Positions 24,453 to 32,429 of a DNA stretch of 32,956 bases are shown piece by piece. The notes beneath the pieces were generated by a model, which worked only from the letters and a program-made list of their open reading frames with translations, was not told where the DNA came from and searched no databases. Origin of the DNA: Pseudomonadales bacterium (GTDB taxonomy: Bacteria > Pseudomonadota > Gammaproteobacteria > Pseudomonadales > Azotimanducaceae); assembly GCA_023300545.1 (NCBI GenBank), contig JALZVT010000025.1:1-32956 (forward strand), written 5' to 3'. Within the stretch, counting starts at the first letter, position 1, and each line of letters begins with the position of its first letter. The position numbers were made by a program, and so were the translations under genes.

Positions 24453-25370
24453 TTATTTGTTGCTGTGTTCAAGCCGCCCAATCACCCGCATAGACAAATC
24501 CATGGGGGTGATTCGTTTGGTGATGTCACCAATGGAAATATAATCTACTCCGGCCTCTGCGATCGGGACAATGGTCTCAAAATCGATGCCGCCGGAGGCT
24601 TCGATTTCAACTCGACCCGCAGCCAGTTCGACCCCGTCGCGGGTTTGTTGCAAGGTGAAATCGTCAAGCATGACCCGGTGGGCGCCAGCGTCGATGGCCT
24701 GGGCCAACTCGTCGAGCCCTTCGACTTCAATTTCGATAGGTGCATTGGGGCGATACGACTGTGCCGCCTCTACTGCCGCCTTAATCGAGCCTGCCGCGGC
24801 GATATGATTTTCCTTGATCAAAAAGGCATCAAACAACCCAATACGGTGATTGTGTCCATTGCCGGTGAGGACGGCGTATTTTTGCGCCAGACGCAGGCCC
24901 GGGATGGTCTTGCGGGTGTCCAGAACCTTGGCCTGTGTGTGGCGGACAAGTCGTGCATAGCTGTTAGCGACCGTGGCAGTCCCCGAAAGTAGCTGAACAA
25001 AATTCAGGGCGGTACGTTCAGCGGTGAGCATGCTGCGAGCTTTGCCTTCAAGGAAGTAGAGGGCCTGATCAGCCACGACTTCGTCGCCGTCAGCCACCTC
25101 CCACAGCACCTGCAACGACGGATCAACCTGACGACAGGCTTCTTCTACCCAAGCCCGGCCGCAGAAGATGCCGGGTTCGCGGGTGATAATTCTGGCGCGA
25201 CTGTACTCGTTCGCGGGTACGAGGGCGGCCGTGATATCGCCGTCACGGATGTCCTCGGCCAACGCATCGCAAACGCCACGGATGACGGCACTACGCAGCC
25301 AGGCGTCAGCGCGCGCTGCCTGCAAGCGCGCTGTCAGATCAGCGGCATACTTGTCAGAGTTGTCAGACAT
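24453..25370 (-). CDS. nadC: Nicotinate-nucleotide pyrophosphorylase (carboxylating) NadC
   Basis: NadC (quinolinate phosphoribosyltransferase) is 305 residues and converts quinolinate and PRPP to nicotinate mononucleotide in de novo NAD synthesis. In order: EDIRDGDITAALVP at the N-terminus, SMLTAERTALNFVQLLSGTAT, the substrate loop LDTRKTIPGLRLAQKYAV, NHRIGLFDAFLIKENHI, and late strands EASGGIDFETI and DYISIGDIT. These include the Arg, Lys and His residues that bind quinolinate. The usual CGGG preceding NHR is changed to TGNGH here, a mild divergence. AGGAG lies nine bases before ATG. It is divergent from ampD, a layout shared with pseudomonads. Confidence 0.96.
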   Translation of the reverse strand: MSDNSDKYAADLTARLQAARADAWLRSAVIRGVCDALAEDIRDGDITAALVPANEYSRARIITREPGIFCGRAWVEEACRQVDPSLQVLWEVADGDEVVADQALYFLEGKARSMLTAERTALNFVQLLSGTATVANSYARLVRHTQAKVLDTRKTIPGLRLAQKYAVLTGNGHNHRIGLFDAFLIKENHIAAAGSIKAAVEAAQSYRPNAPIEIEVEGLDELAQAIDAGAHRVMLDDFTLQQTRDGVELAAGRVEIEASGGIDFETIVPIAEAGVDYISIGDITKRITPMDLSMRVIGRLEHSNK

Positions 25371-25468
25371 TTTGGGAGGCTCCTGAGGCGAGAATTGAGA
25401 CTGCGTGTTTTGCTATGGTAGCCGCAGACGGGGCTGCTTGCTCCCTTTGTTACGGGCCTGCCTAATTT

Positions 25469-26038
25469 TTGTCCCGAAGTTTTTTTGAGGTCTCTGCCAT
25501 CACGTCCCACCCTAGCTGGCTGCCACGCGCCCACCGAGTTGCGAGTCCTAATTGCGATGCCCGTCCGCCGGGTGCTGGGGTGGAACTTGTGGTTTTGCAC
25601 AACATTTCTCTGCCACCCGGCAAATTTGGCACCGGCATGGTTGAGTCTTTGTTTTGCAACGCTCTTGACTGCAGCAGCGATCCGCAGCTGGCTGATCTCG
25701 CTGGGGTAGAGGTGTCGGCGCACCTGTTTATCGATCGACGCGGTCGGTTGAGCCAGTTTGTGCCCTTTGACTTGCGTGCCTGGCACGCTGGCGTTTCCAG
25801 TTGGCGGGGGCGCAGTGGCTGCAACGCGTTCTCGATTGGTATTGAGCTTGAAGGTACGGATACCCGGCCCTATTCGGCAAAACAATACCTCCGGCTCGCG
25901 AGTACCTTGCGCTGGTTGTTGCGCACCTATCCGCGGCTGTCGGTGGATACGATTGTCGGGCATAACGAGATTGCCCCCGGGCGAAAAACAGACCCGGGCG
26001 GCAGCTTCGATTGGAGCCGGTTGTTCGACTCGGTCTGA
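25469..26038 (+). CDS. ampD: 1,6-anhydro-N-acetylmuramyl-L-alanine amidase AmpD
   Basis: AmpD is a cytoplasmic zinc amidase that removes the peptide from 1,6-anhydro-muropeptides during wall recycling and so keeps AmpR-controlled beta-lactamase genes off. LVVLHNISLPPGKFG supplies zinc ligand His44; VSAHLFIDRRG and WHAG follow; GHNEIAPGRKTDPG supplies His165, Lys173 and Asp175 with the same spacing as in E. coli. A TAA codon lies two codons before TTG 25469, and no ATG or GTG occurs before the conserved region, so TTG is the only reasonable start, giving 189 residues. No Shine-Dalgarno is seen, suggesting weak translation. ampE, which often follows ampD, is absent; aceE follows instead. Confidence 0.93.
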   Translation: MSRSFFEVSAITSHPSWLPRAHRVASPNCDARPPGAGVELVVLHNISLPPGKFGTGMVESLFCNALDCSSDPQLADLAGVEVSAHLFIDRRGRLSQFVPFDLRAWHAGVSSWRGRSGCNAFSIGIELEGTDTRPYSAKQYLRLASTLRWLLRTYPRLSVDTIVGHNEIAPGRKTDPGGSFDWSRLFDSV

Positions 26039-26049
26039 TTCCCGGTGTG

Positions 26050-26077
26050 CGTTACCATTCGTCACAACATGGTAACG
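26050..26077. promoter_or_regulatory. Perfect 8-bp inverted repeat upstream of aceE, possible operator
   Basis: CGTTACCA (26050-26057) and TGGTAACG (26070-26077) are exact complements with a 12-base spacer, in the 154-bp gap between ampD and aceE. No T-run follows, so it resembles an operator more than a terminator. pdhR, the usual regulator of aceEF, is not next to it. Confidence 0.45.
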
Positions 26078-26192
26078 AGGCTTCGGCTACACTGCTAATA
26101 GGCGTCAAAGCGGCGTTTTGCGGATCATCGATGCACGCACCAGCACAAAGCGATCGATACAGAAAGAACGTACGACCGAAGGAGTGAATGGC

Positions 26193-28916
26193 ATGGCTAT
26201 GCCAGATATTGACGACACCAATCCGGAAGAGACGGCGGAGTGGTTAGACGCGCTGGAAGCAGTGCTTGAAGAGGGCGGTATAGAGCGCGCTAACCTCTTG
26301 CTGCAGCGGCTCTCGGCACGGATGTCCAAAACCGGCGCACGGTTGCCCTACACGATTACGACGCCGTATCGAAATACCATTCCTTCGCACAAAGAAGCCT
26401 TCATGCCGGGCGATCTGTTTGTCGAACGCCGCATCCGCGCCATCATTCGTTGGAACGCACTGGCCATGGTCACGCGGGCCAATCAAAGGGAAGGCGATCT
26501 TGGCGGGCACATCTCGTCATTCGCGAGTTCTGCGACACTCTATGACGTTGGCTTTAATTACTTTTTTCGCGGCCCTACCGAAGAAAATCCCGGCGACCTG
26601 ATTTACTTTCAAGGCCACTCGGCACCCGGTGTCTATGCCCGATCGTTTTTGGAAGGCCGGCTGGACGAGGACGACCTCGATAACTTCAGGCGCGAAGTTG
26701 ATGGCAAAGGTCTGTCGTCCTACCCACATCCCTGGTTAATGCCGGAGTACTGGCAGTTCCCAACAGTATCCATGGGCCTTGGGCCCATCCAGGCGATCTA
26801 TCAAGCCCACGTTATGAAATACCTCGACAGTCGAGGACTGGCGCCCATGGGTGACCGTAAGGTCTGGGCGTTTCTGGGTGATGGCGAAATGGATGAGCCC
26901 GAGTCGCTGGGCGCGCTGTCTCTGGCGGGGCGCGAAAGTCTCGATAATCTGATTTTTGTCGTGAACTGCAACCTGCAGCGCCTCGATGGCCCTGTGCGAG
27001 GCAACGGCAAGATCATTCAAGAGCTGGAAGGCTATTTCCGCGGCGCCGGCTGGAACGTGATTAAGGTGGTTTGGGGGCGATTGTGGGATCCACTGTTTGC
27101 CAACGACACAACTGGCTTGATGCAGAAATGCATGGACATGGTTGTGGATGGCGAATTCCAGAACTTTAAAGCCAAAGGCGGCGCTTACACGCGTGAACAT
27201 TTCTTTGGCCAGCATCCCGAACTGTTGAAACTCGTCGAGAACATGAGCGACGATGACATCATGCGGCTCAATCGGGGTGGCCATGACCCCTTCAAGATGT
27301 ACGCGGCTTACCACCAGGCGGTAAACCACAAAGGTGCGCCCACCGTCATTCTTGCCAAGACCGTAAAGGGTTATGGCATGGGCGAGGCGGGCGAGGCTGA
27401 AAACGACACTCACTCGGTGAAGAAACTTGATCTTGATGGGCTGAAGCACTTTCGCGACCGGTTCAACATTCCGCTCTCTGATAAAGAGTTGGAAACGGTG
27501 CCCTACTATCGGCCGCCGGCTGATAGCCCCGAGCTTGCGTACATGCACCGCACGCGCAAAGAGCTGGGTGGTTTTGTGCCGCGTCGCATTGTTACCGACG
27601 AGGTTCTGAAAACCCCTGAGCTGTCTGCCTTCAAAACCCAGTTGAGCGGAACGGGTGAGCGGGCTAACTCCACCACCATGGGATTTGTGCGCTTGTTGGC
27701 AACGCTTCTCCGCGACAAGAATATTGGTGAGCGCATTGTGCCGATTGTGCCCGACGAAGCGCGCACCTTTGGTATGGAAGGCATGTTCCGGCAGCTGGGT
27801 ATTTATTCATCAAAAGGGCAACTCTACGAGCCCGAAGATTCTGGTGAGATTGCCGCCTACCGGGAGTCAAAAACCGGTCAAGTGCTGGAAGAAGGCATCA
27901 ATGAGGCGGGTGCCATGTCAGCATGGATCGCCGCAGCGACAAGCTACTCTAATCACGGCAAGACCATGATGCCGTTCTATATCTATTACTCGATGTTTGG
28001 TTTTCAACGCATTGGCGACCTGGCGTGGCTTGCGGGTGACATACAGGCGCGCGGTTTTCTGTTTGGCGGTACTGCCGGTCGCACGACGTTGAACGGCGAA
28101 GGGCTGCAGCACCAAGATGGGCACAGTCACGTGCTGGCAGGTACCATTCCCAATTGCGTCGCCTACGACCCTTGTTACACCTACGAGATGGCGGTGATCG
28201 TGCAAGCGGGCATGAAGCGCATGTATGAAAATCGTGAAAGCGTTTTCTATTATCTCACCGTGATGAACGAGTCTTATCCACAACCAGCGTTTCCAGGCTA
28301 CGAGCCTGGTGATGCGAAAGACAAGAATGCCGAACCCTCGATCGACGAGAGCGTTGTTGAGGGCATTTTACGCGGCATGTATCGAATCAAACCGTTTGGC
28401 GAGCAAACGAACGCGGCGAACAAAAAGAAAGTTCGCCTGCTGGGCAGTGGTACGATTTTGCGTGAAGTGCAGGCTGCGGCGCAGTTGCTGGAAGACAACT
28501 ACGACGTGAGCACCGAGGTGTGGAGTGTGACCAGCTTTAACGAGCTGGCGCGCGATATGCACGATGTGCAGCGCGCGAACCTGCTCGACCCGCTGGCTGA
28601 GGCGCAGACTTCCTTTGTGCAAGAGGCGTTACCCGGAGAGATTCCGGTGATTGCTGCTACTGACTATATTCGTGCCTACGCGGAACAGATCAGGGCAGAC
28701 GTTGATGCGGATTATCGAGTGCTGGGTACGGATGGCTTTGGTCGCAGCGATACACGCGACAAGCTGCGACACTTTTTTGAAGTGGACAGTGGCTTTGTTG
28801 CACTCACCGCCCTGAGCGCGCTGGCGGATGCGCAGATCATTAGCAAGGCGGAAGTCGCAAAGGCGCGCGACGAACTCAAGATAGACAGCGCTAAATCTAA
28901 CCCTCGTCTGGTCTAA
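26193..28916 (+). CDS. aceE: Pyruvate dehydrogenase E1 component AceE (homodimeric)
   Basis: AceE, 907 residues here against 887 in E. coli, decarboxylates pyruvate with thiamine diphosphate and acetylates the lipoyl arms of AceF. The N-terminal PEETAEWLDALEAVL helix is the part that docks on E2. EGDLGGHISSFASSATLY and FQGHSAPGVYARSFLEGRLDE are typical of the family, and the ThDP motif starts GDGEMDEPESLGALSLAGRE near residue 229 and closes with NCNLQRLDGPVRGN. Later blocks YQPPD-like GMEGMFRQLGIYS and GRTTLNGEGLQHQDGHSH are also present. ATG 26193 has AAGGAG eight bases upstream; longer in-frame starts lack a ribosome-binding site. aceF follows after 28 bp. Confidence 0.97.
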   Translation: MAMPDIDDTNPEETAEWLDALEAVLEEGGIERANLLLQRLSARMSKTGARLPYTITTPYRNTIPSHKEAFMPGDLFVERRIRAIIRWNALAMVTRANQREGDLGGHISSFASSATLYDVGFNYFFRGPTEENPGDLIYFQGHSAPGVYARSFLEGRLDEDDLDNFRREVDGKGLSSYPHPWLMPEYWQFPTVSMGLGPIQAIYQAHVMKYLDSRGLAPMGDRKVWAFLGDGEMDEPESLGALSLAGRESLDNLIFVVNCNLQRLDGPVRGNGKIIQELEGYFRGAGWNVIKVVWGRLWDPLFANDTTGLMQKCMDMVVDGEFQNFKAKGGAYTREHFFGQHPELLKLVENMSDDDIMRLNRGGHDPFKMYAAYHQAVNHKGAPTVILAKTVKGYGMGEAGEAENDTHSVKKLDLDGLKHFRDRFNIPLSDKELETVPYYRPPADSPELAYMHRTRKELGGFVPRRIVTDEVLKTPELSAFKTQLSGTGERANSTTMGFVRLLATLLRDKNIGERIVPIVPDEARTFGMEGMFRQLGIYSSKGQLYEPEDSGEIAAYRESKTGQVLEEGINEAGAMSAWIAAATSYSNHGKTMMPFYIYYSMFGFQRIGDLAWLAGDIQARGFLFGGTAGRTTLNGEGLQHQDGHSHVLAGTIPNCVAYDPCYTYEMAVIVQAGMKRMYENRESVFYYLTVMNESYPQPAFPGYEPGDAKDKNAEPSIDESVVEGILRGMYRIKPFGEQTNAANKKKVRLLGSGTILREVQAAAQLLEDNYDVSTEVWSVTSFNELARDMHDVQRANLLDPLAEAQTSFVQEALPGEIPVIAATDYIRAYAEQIRADVDADYRVLGTDGFGRSDTRDKLRHFFEVDSGFVALTALSALADAQIISKAEVAKARDELKIDSAKSNPRLV

Positions 28917-28944
28917 CCGGAACAAGTAGAAGGTCTGCGAAGAA

Positions 28945-30660
28945 ATGACAGAAGCAACTCAAAGTGTAGTCGTGCCCGATATTGGCGATGCTGATGGTGT
29001 TGAGGTGATCGAATTGTGCCTACAGCCGGGTGACGCTGTAGCGGTCGATGACGCTGTACTGGTTATCGAGTCTGACAAGGCGTCGATGGAGATTCAGAGC
29101 ACCGTAGCCGGTGTTCTGGCGAACTTTACCGTCGCCCTTGGCGACGTTGTGAACACCGATCAGGTTGTCGCAGAAATCACGGTTGCAAGCGCCGCGGCTG
29201 TTGAGAGTGCGGCTGTTGAGAGTGCGGCTGTTGAGAGTGCGGCTGTTGAGAGCGCGGCTGTTGAAACCGCCCCTAGCACTCCGCCTGGTGCTGCTGAGAC
29301 TCCGGCTGGGAGCGCTGCTGAACTCGAAGTTCGCCTTCCCGACATTGGTGAGGCGGGTGAGGTTGTGGTTATTGAACTCGGTGCGGCCGAGGGCGATACC
29401 GTTAGCGCGCAGCAGATGCTGGTGGTGGTTGAATCTGACAAAGCGTCGATGGACATTGTGGCCCCTGCCGACGGTGTGCTGTTGCGACTCGCTGTTGGCG
29501 AAGGCGATTCCGTCGGCGAAGACGCGCTGCTTGCAGTGATGAGCACAACGGGTGCTGCGTCTGCGGGTAAGCCGGCAGCGGCCAAGACAGAAACCGCGGC
29601 GACTGCTCAAGCCCCTGTGGCTCCCCAGCAAGCGGCAGCTGCAGTCGCAGCAAACCAAGAGCCTGAAGTGCGTGCGGCGCCCACTCCCGAGCGTCATGCC
29701 AGCGGTCTGGCGCCACCACCGACTCAGGCTGCTGCGCCTGCAAAAAACACCGTCATCTACGCGGGGCCGGCAGTACGTCGTATGGCTCGCGAACTGGGTG
29801 TCGATCTGGGTCAGGTCACCGGCACCGGTGCTCGCGGCCGTGTTGTGAAAGACGATGTGAGTTTGTTTGTTAAAACGAGCTTAGCGAATGGTGGGGCGAA
29901 TGGCGGAGCGGTTGCTGCCGGTTCCGGTATTCCGCAGATTCCCGAAATCGACTTCGCTCGTTATGGCGAAGTTAGCCTTGTGCCGATGTCGCGCATCTTG
30001 CGGCGTGGTGCAACCAATCTGCATCGCTCGTGGCTCAACGTTGTTCACGTTACCCAGCACGATGAAGCAGATATCACTGAGCTGGAAGACTTTCGTCGGG
30101 GGCTAAAAGCCGAAGGCGAGCGGCGCGGCAACAAGATCACGCCGCTGGCATTTATTGCCAAGGCCTGCGCCTTCATGCTTACCCAACATCCAAAATTCAA
30201 TTGTTCACTTGATTCGAAAGTTGAAAACCTGGTGATGAAAAGCTACATCAACATTGGCTTTGCGGTCGATACACCAGACGGCCTGCTGGTGCCTGTTGTT
30301 CGGGACGCGGATAAAAAGGGTGTCTGGGAATTGGCTGCTGAAATAAACGAGCTTGCCGCTAAGGCGCGCAATAAAAAGCTGACGCCAACCGATTTGCAGG
30401 GTGGAAGCTTTTCCATCTCGTCACTGGGTAGCCTCGGCGGAACAGGTTTTACACCGATTGTGAATGCCCCTGAAGTAGCGATTCTTGGTGTTGCCAAGCT
30501 TGCTACCAAGCCCCAGTGGAACGGCACTGAGTTTGTGCCGCGAAAAATGTTGCCGCTGTCATTGAGTTACGATCATCGTGCAATTAACGGGGCGGAGGCA
30601 GGGCGTTTTGTCACAGAGCTTTCAGCGGTTCTAGCCGACATGCGGCGAGTGATGCTGTAA
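28945..30660 (+). CDS. aceF: Pyruvate dehydrogenase E2 component, dihydrolipoamide acetyltransferase AceF
   Basis: AceF has 571 residues and forms the core of the pyruvate dehydrogenase complex, moving acetyl groups to CoA. Two lipoyl domains carry ESDKASM with lipoyl Lys45 and Lys166, one fewer than the three of E. coli. Between them lies an Ala/Val/Glu/Ser repeat (residues 84-108) and after them Ala/Pro/Thr-rich linkers. The E3-binding domain starts about residue 270 (YAGPAVRRMARELGV ... GTGARGRVVKDDV). The catalytic domain ends with SYDHRAINGAEAGRF; the active-site His544 is intact and the usual Asp is Asn548, as I recall for Azotobacter vinelandii E2p. The E3 gene lpd does not follow; the next gene is on the other strand. 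Confidence 0.96.
   Translation: MTEATQSVVVPDIGDADGVEVIELCLQPGDAVAVDDAVLVIESDKASMEIQSTVAGVLANFTVALGDVVNTDQVVAEITVASAAAVESAAVESAAVESAAVESAAVETAPSTPPGAAETPAGSAAELEVRLPDIGEAGEVVVIELGAAEGDTVSAQQMLVVVESDKASMDIVAPADGVLLRLAVGEGDSVGEDALLAVMSTTGAASAGKPAAAKTETAATAQAPVAPQQAAAAVAANQEPEVRAAPTPERHASGLAPPPTQAAAPAKNTVIYAGPAVRRMARELGVDLGQVTGTGARGRVVKDDVSLFVKTSLANGGANGGAVAAGSGIPQIPEIDFARYGEVSLVPMSRILRRGATNLHRSWLNVVHVTQHDEADITELEDFRRGLKAEGERRGNKITPLAFIAKACAFMLTQHPKFNCSLDSKVENLVMKSYINIGFAVDTPDGLLVPVVRDADKKGVWELAAEINELAAKARNKKLTPTDLQGGSFSISSLGSLGGTGFTPIVNAPEVAILGVAKLATKPQWNGTEFVPRKMLPLSLSYDHRAINGAEAGRFVTELSAVLADMRRVML
29194..29268 (+). repeat. Five tandem 15-bp repeats in the aceF linker
   Basis: The unit GCGGCTGTTGAGAGT occurs at 29194, 29209 and 29224 exactly, at 29239 with one change (ends AGC) and at 29254 with more (ends GAAACC). 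It encodes Ala-Ala-Val-Glu-Ser four times, then Ala-Ala-Val-Glu-Thr, in the flexible linker between lipoyl domains. The near-identity of copies suggests recent slippage, so copy number may vary between strains without shifting the frame. Confidence 0.95.
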
Positions 30661-30671
30661 GCGGTGTGGCC

Positions 30672-31688
30672 TCAGGCCCAGAGCGCTAGGTGTTGGTTGG
30701 CCTGTTCGAGGTTGTATTTGCTAACGGTAATAATGCCCGTCTCATAAGAGCGCGTAAGCGCGTCGTAGGCGGCGCGTAGGTAGCTGGTTGCATCGGGCAA
30801 GCCGGTGGTCTCATCCGCGGCGCAGATACTCACGCCAACCACAACTGGAATGTAGCCCTGGCTGGTTTTGAAGGAGTGCATGTACAGGTTGTCGAATACC
30901 CGTTTGAAGCTGTGAGATGTGCAGTTATCTAGGCTGGGTTGACGCATGGTCACCGCGAGAATGCCGGTGTCCGGTCGTGTCACAATGTCGAGTGGTCGCA
31001 CCAGGTTGCGGAGCTTGGCAGCAAAGCCGGTGATCAGTTCGTCGAGGGTTTCGTCGTCGTACTGGTCGCGAATCACTTTTAGGTTGCTGATGCCTATTAA
31101 CAGCAGGCAAGCAGCGCCGCCGCGCGCTTCTACTTCTTTGGTCAGGTCGGCAATACGAGTTGTGGTGAATTTTAAGTTGCCTAACCCGGTGATCGGGTCG
31201 ATCACATCGGTTGCCCGCAGGTCGTTGAGCTGTTTTTTTAGCGACGAGTTTTCGGTTAACAGAGCGTTCTGGCGGCTGGCAAGACGCCGGGCAGAAAGAA
31301 TGCGGCTGGGCAGTTGAGCACGCAGTTGGTCTTTGCCAATAAAGTCGTCTACGCCGGCGCGCAGTGCCTCTTGTAGATTGGCGCTTTCTTCATTACCGGT
31401 CAGCAGCACAATGTGGGTGTGATGGCGTGTCGAGGGTTCGATCGCACGTACCCGACGAGTGAGCTCCAGGCCGTTCATTGACGGCATGTTCCAGTCGGCG
31501 ATAAGTACATCAGCAGGGCGTTTTTCGAGCGAGCGCAGCGCCTGGAAGGGGCTGTTGGTGTAGCGCACGTCGTTGAAGCCCTCATCACCCAGTATCTTGG
31601 CGATAATGGCTGACGAAAATCGAGCGCCGTCCACGACCAAAATCTGTACTTCGGTCGTTTTGTTTCTGGTGGCTTCGGAATAGGGCAT
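30672..31688 (-). CDS. Response regulator with degenerate GGDEF domain
   Basis: The protein is 338 residues. A receiver domain (about residues 12-135) has phospho-acceptor Asp65 in LIADWNMPSMNG, Thr in IVLLTGNE and Lys in FIGKDQL. The N-terminal acidic pocket reads VVDG rather than the usual VVDD, one acid short. A helical linker with RRLASRQNALLTENSSLKKQL leads to a GGDEF-like domain starting DPITGLGNLKF, but the signature loop reads RPDTGILAV instead of RxGGDEFAV, and no inhibitory RxxD site is seen. It is therefore probably not a working diguanylate cyclase and may bind c-di-GMP, GTP or a partner. I chose ATG 31688, near the receiver domain; a GTG at 31748 is possible. It lies convergent to aceF and divergent from yajQ. 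No histidine kinase is nearby. Confidence 0.85.
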   Translation of the reverse strand: MPYSEATRNKTTEVQILVVDGARFSSAIIAKILGDEGFNDVRYTNSPFQALRSLEKRPADVLIADWNMPSMNGLELTRRVRAIEPSTRHHTHIVLLTGNEESANLQEALRAGVDDFIGKDQLRAQLPSRILSARRLASRQNALLTENSSLKKQLNDLRATDVIDPITGLGNLKFTTTRIADLTKEVEARGGAACLLLIGISNLKVIRDQYDDETLDELITGFAAKLRNLVRPLDIVTRPDTGILAVTMRQPSLDNCTSHSFKRVFDNLYMHSFKTSQGYIPVVVGVSICAADETTGLPDATSYLRAAYDALTRSYETGIITVSKYNLEQANQHLALWA

Positions 31689-31782
31689 GTGTCGAGCTAT
31701 TTTTGTATTCTTGCTGAGTGTGGATGACTGTCTGCCCCATATTACCACGCGGGCTGGTGCTCCTAATCTCGAATCCGCGCCT

Positions 31783-31811
31783 ATTTGAGAGAGATTTGAG
31801 AGAGATTGGAG
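31783..31811. repeat. 11-bp direct repeat upstream of yajQ
   Basis: ATTTGAGAGAG is present twice in tandem (31783-31793, 31794-31804) followed by a partial third copy ATTGGAG. It lies in the 255-bp gap between the response regulator and yajQ, which otherwise holds a GTTATC/GATAAC dyad (31835-31840, 31855-31860) and no gene. Confidence 0.6.
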
Positions 31812-31943
31812 CGCGTTTGGTGGGGCGATTTTAAGTTATCGGGACCTGAGCCGAGATAACCGGTTGCTTGGTGCCTGTCGTGCAACCTTTTTATTACCCG
31901 GCGCGGCGGCTATGCTCGCCAGCTCTATCAGGTGGAGAAACCT

Positions 31944-32426
31944 ATGCCTAGCTTTGATGTCTGTTCTGAACTCGATGATCAGGAAATGAAAAACGCGGTG
32001 GATCAGGCCAATCGAGAGCTTGAAAAGCGCTTCGACTTTCGCGGTGTCGACGCGAGTTTTGAGTTTTCGGGCGAAACCGTTGAGCTTGCTGCCTTTGAAG
32101 AGTTTCAAATCGGTCAGATGCTGGATATTTTGCGGAGCAAGATGATCGCTCGCAAGCTGGATGCGCGATCGCTCGATCCTGGCAAGATCGAGGGCTCTGG
32201 CAAGCAGAAGCGGCAGAAATTTGCGGTGCGGCAGGGGGTCGATAAAGACAATGCTCGCGGTATAGTGAAACTGTTGAAAGAGTCGAAACTGAAAGTGCAG
32301 GCACAGATTCAAGGCGAGCAGGTGCGAGTCACCGGCAAAAAGCGTGATGACCTGCAACAGGCCATGGCGTTGCTGCGCGATGCTGAACTCGACATCCCCC
32401 TGCAATACGAAAACTTCCGTGACTGA
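31944..32426 (+). CDS. yajQ: YajQ family nucleotide-binding protein (UPF0234)
   Basis: The product is 160 residues, matching YajQ. MPSFDVCSELDDQEMKNAVDQA is the characteristic N-terminus, followed by RFDFRGVDASFEF, the central KMIARKLDARSLD, and a second ferredoxin-like half with RGIVKLLKESKLKVQAQIQGEQVRVTGKKRDDLQ and the end ELDIPLQYENFRD (positions about 32262-32423). YajQ proteins bind nucleotides; a Xanthomonas homologue was reported to bind c-di-GMP and act with a transcription regulator. ATG 31944 has GGAG upstream; an in-frame ATG twelve bases earlier is less suitable. The ampG-like gene starts three bases after its stop, so they form an operon. Confidence 0.94.
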   Translation: MPSFDVCSELDDQEMKNAVDQANRELEKRFDFRGVDASFEFSGETVELAAFEEFQIGQMLDILRSKMIARKLDARSLDPGKIEGSGKQKRQKFAVRQGVDKDNARGIVKLLKESKLKVQAQIQGEQVRVTGKKRDDLQQAMALLRDAELDIPLQYENFRD

Positions 32427-32429
32427 TTG

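Noticed and set aside
25395-25419. TTGAGA ... TATGGT as an ampD promoter
   Set aside because: The spacer is only 13 bases, too short for a sigma-70 promoter.
25334-26065. Minus-strand open frame of about 243 codons opposite ampD
   Set aside because: AmpD on the plus strand has all its catalytic residues in order; the reverse frame has none of any family and overlaps the nadC 5' end.
26736-27548. Long minus-strand open frame inside aceE (about 270 codons)
   Set aside because: Antisense to well-conserved AceE sequence, with no ribosome site or family motif; a codon-bias shadow.
29194-29268. CRISPR-like repeat array
   Set aside because: The units are directly adjacent without spacers and in frame within aceF; they encode a linker repeat.
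29020-29697. Minus-strand open frame over the aceF lipoyl region
   Set aside because: It mirrors the repetitive, Ala-rich linker and has no independent features.
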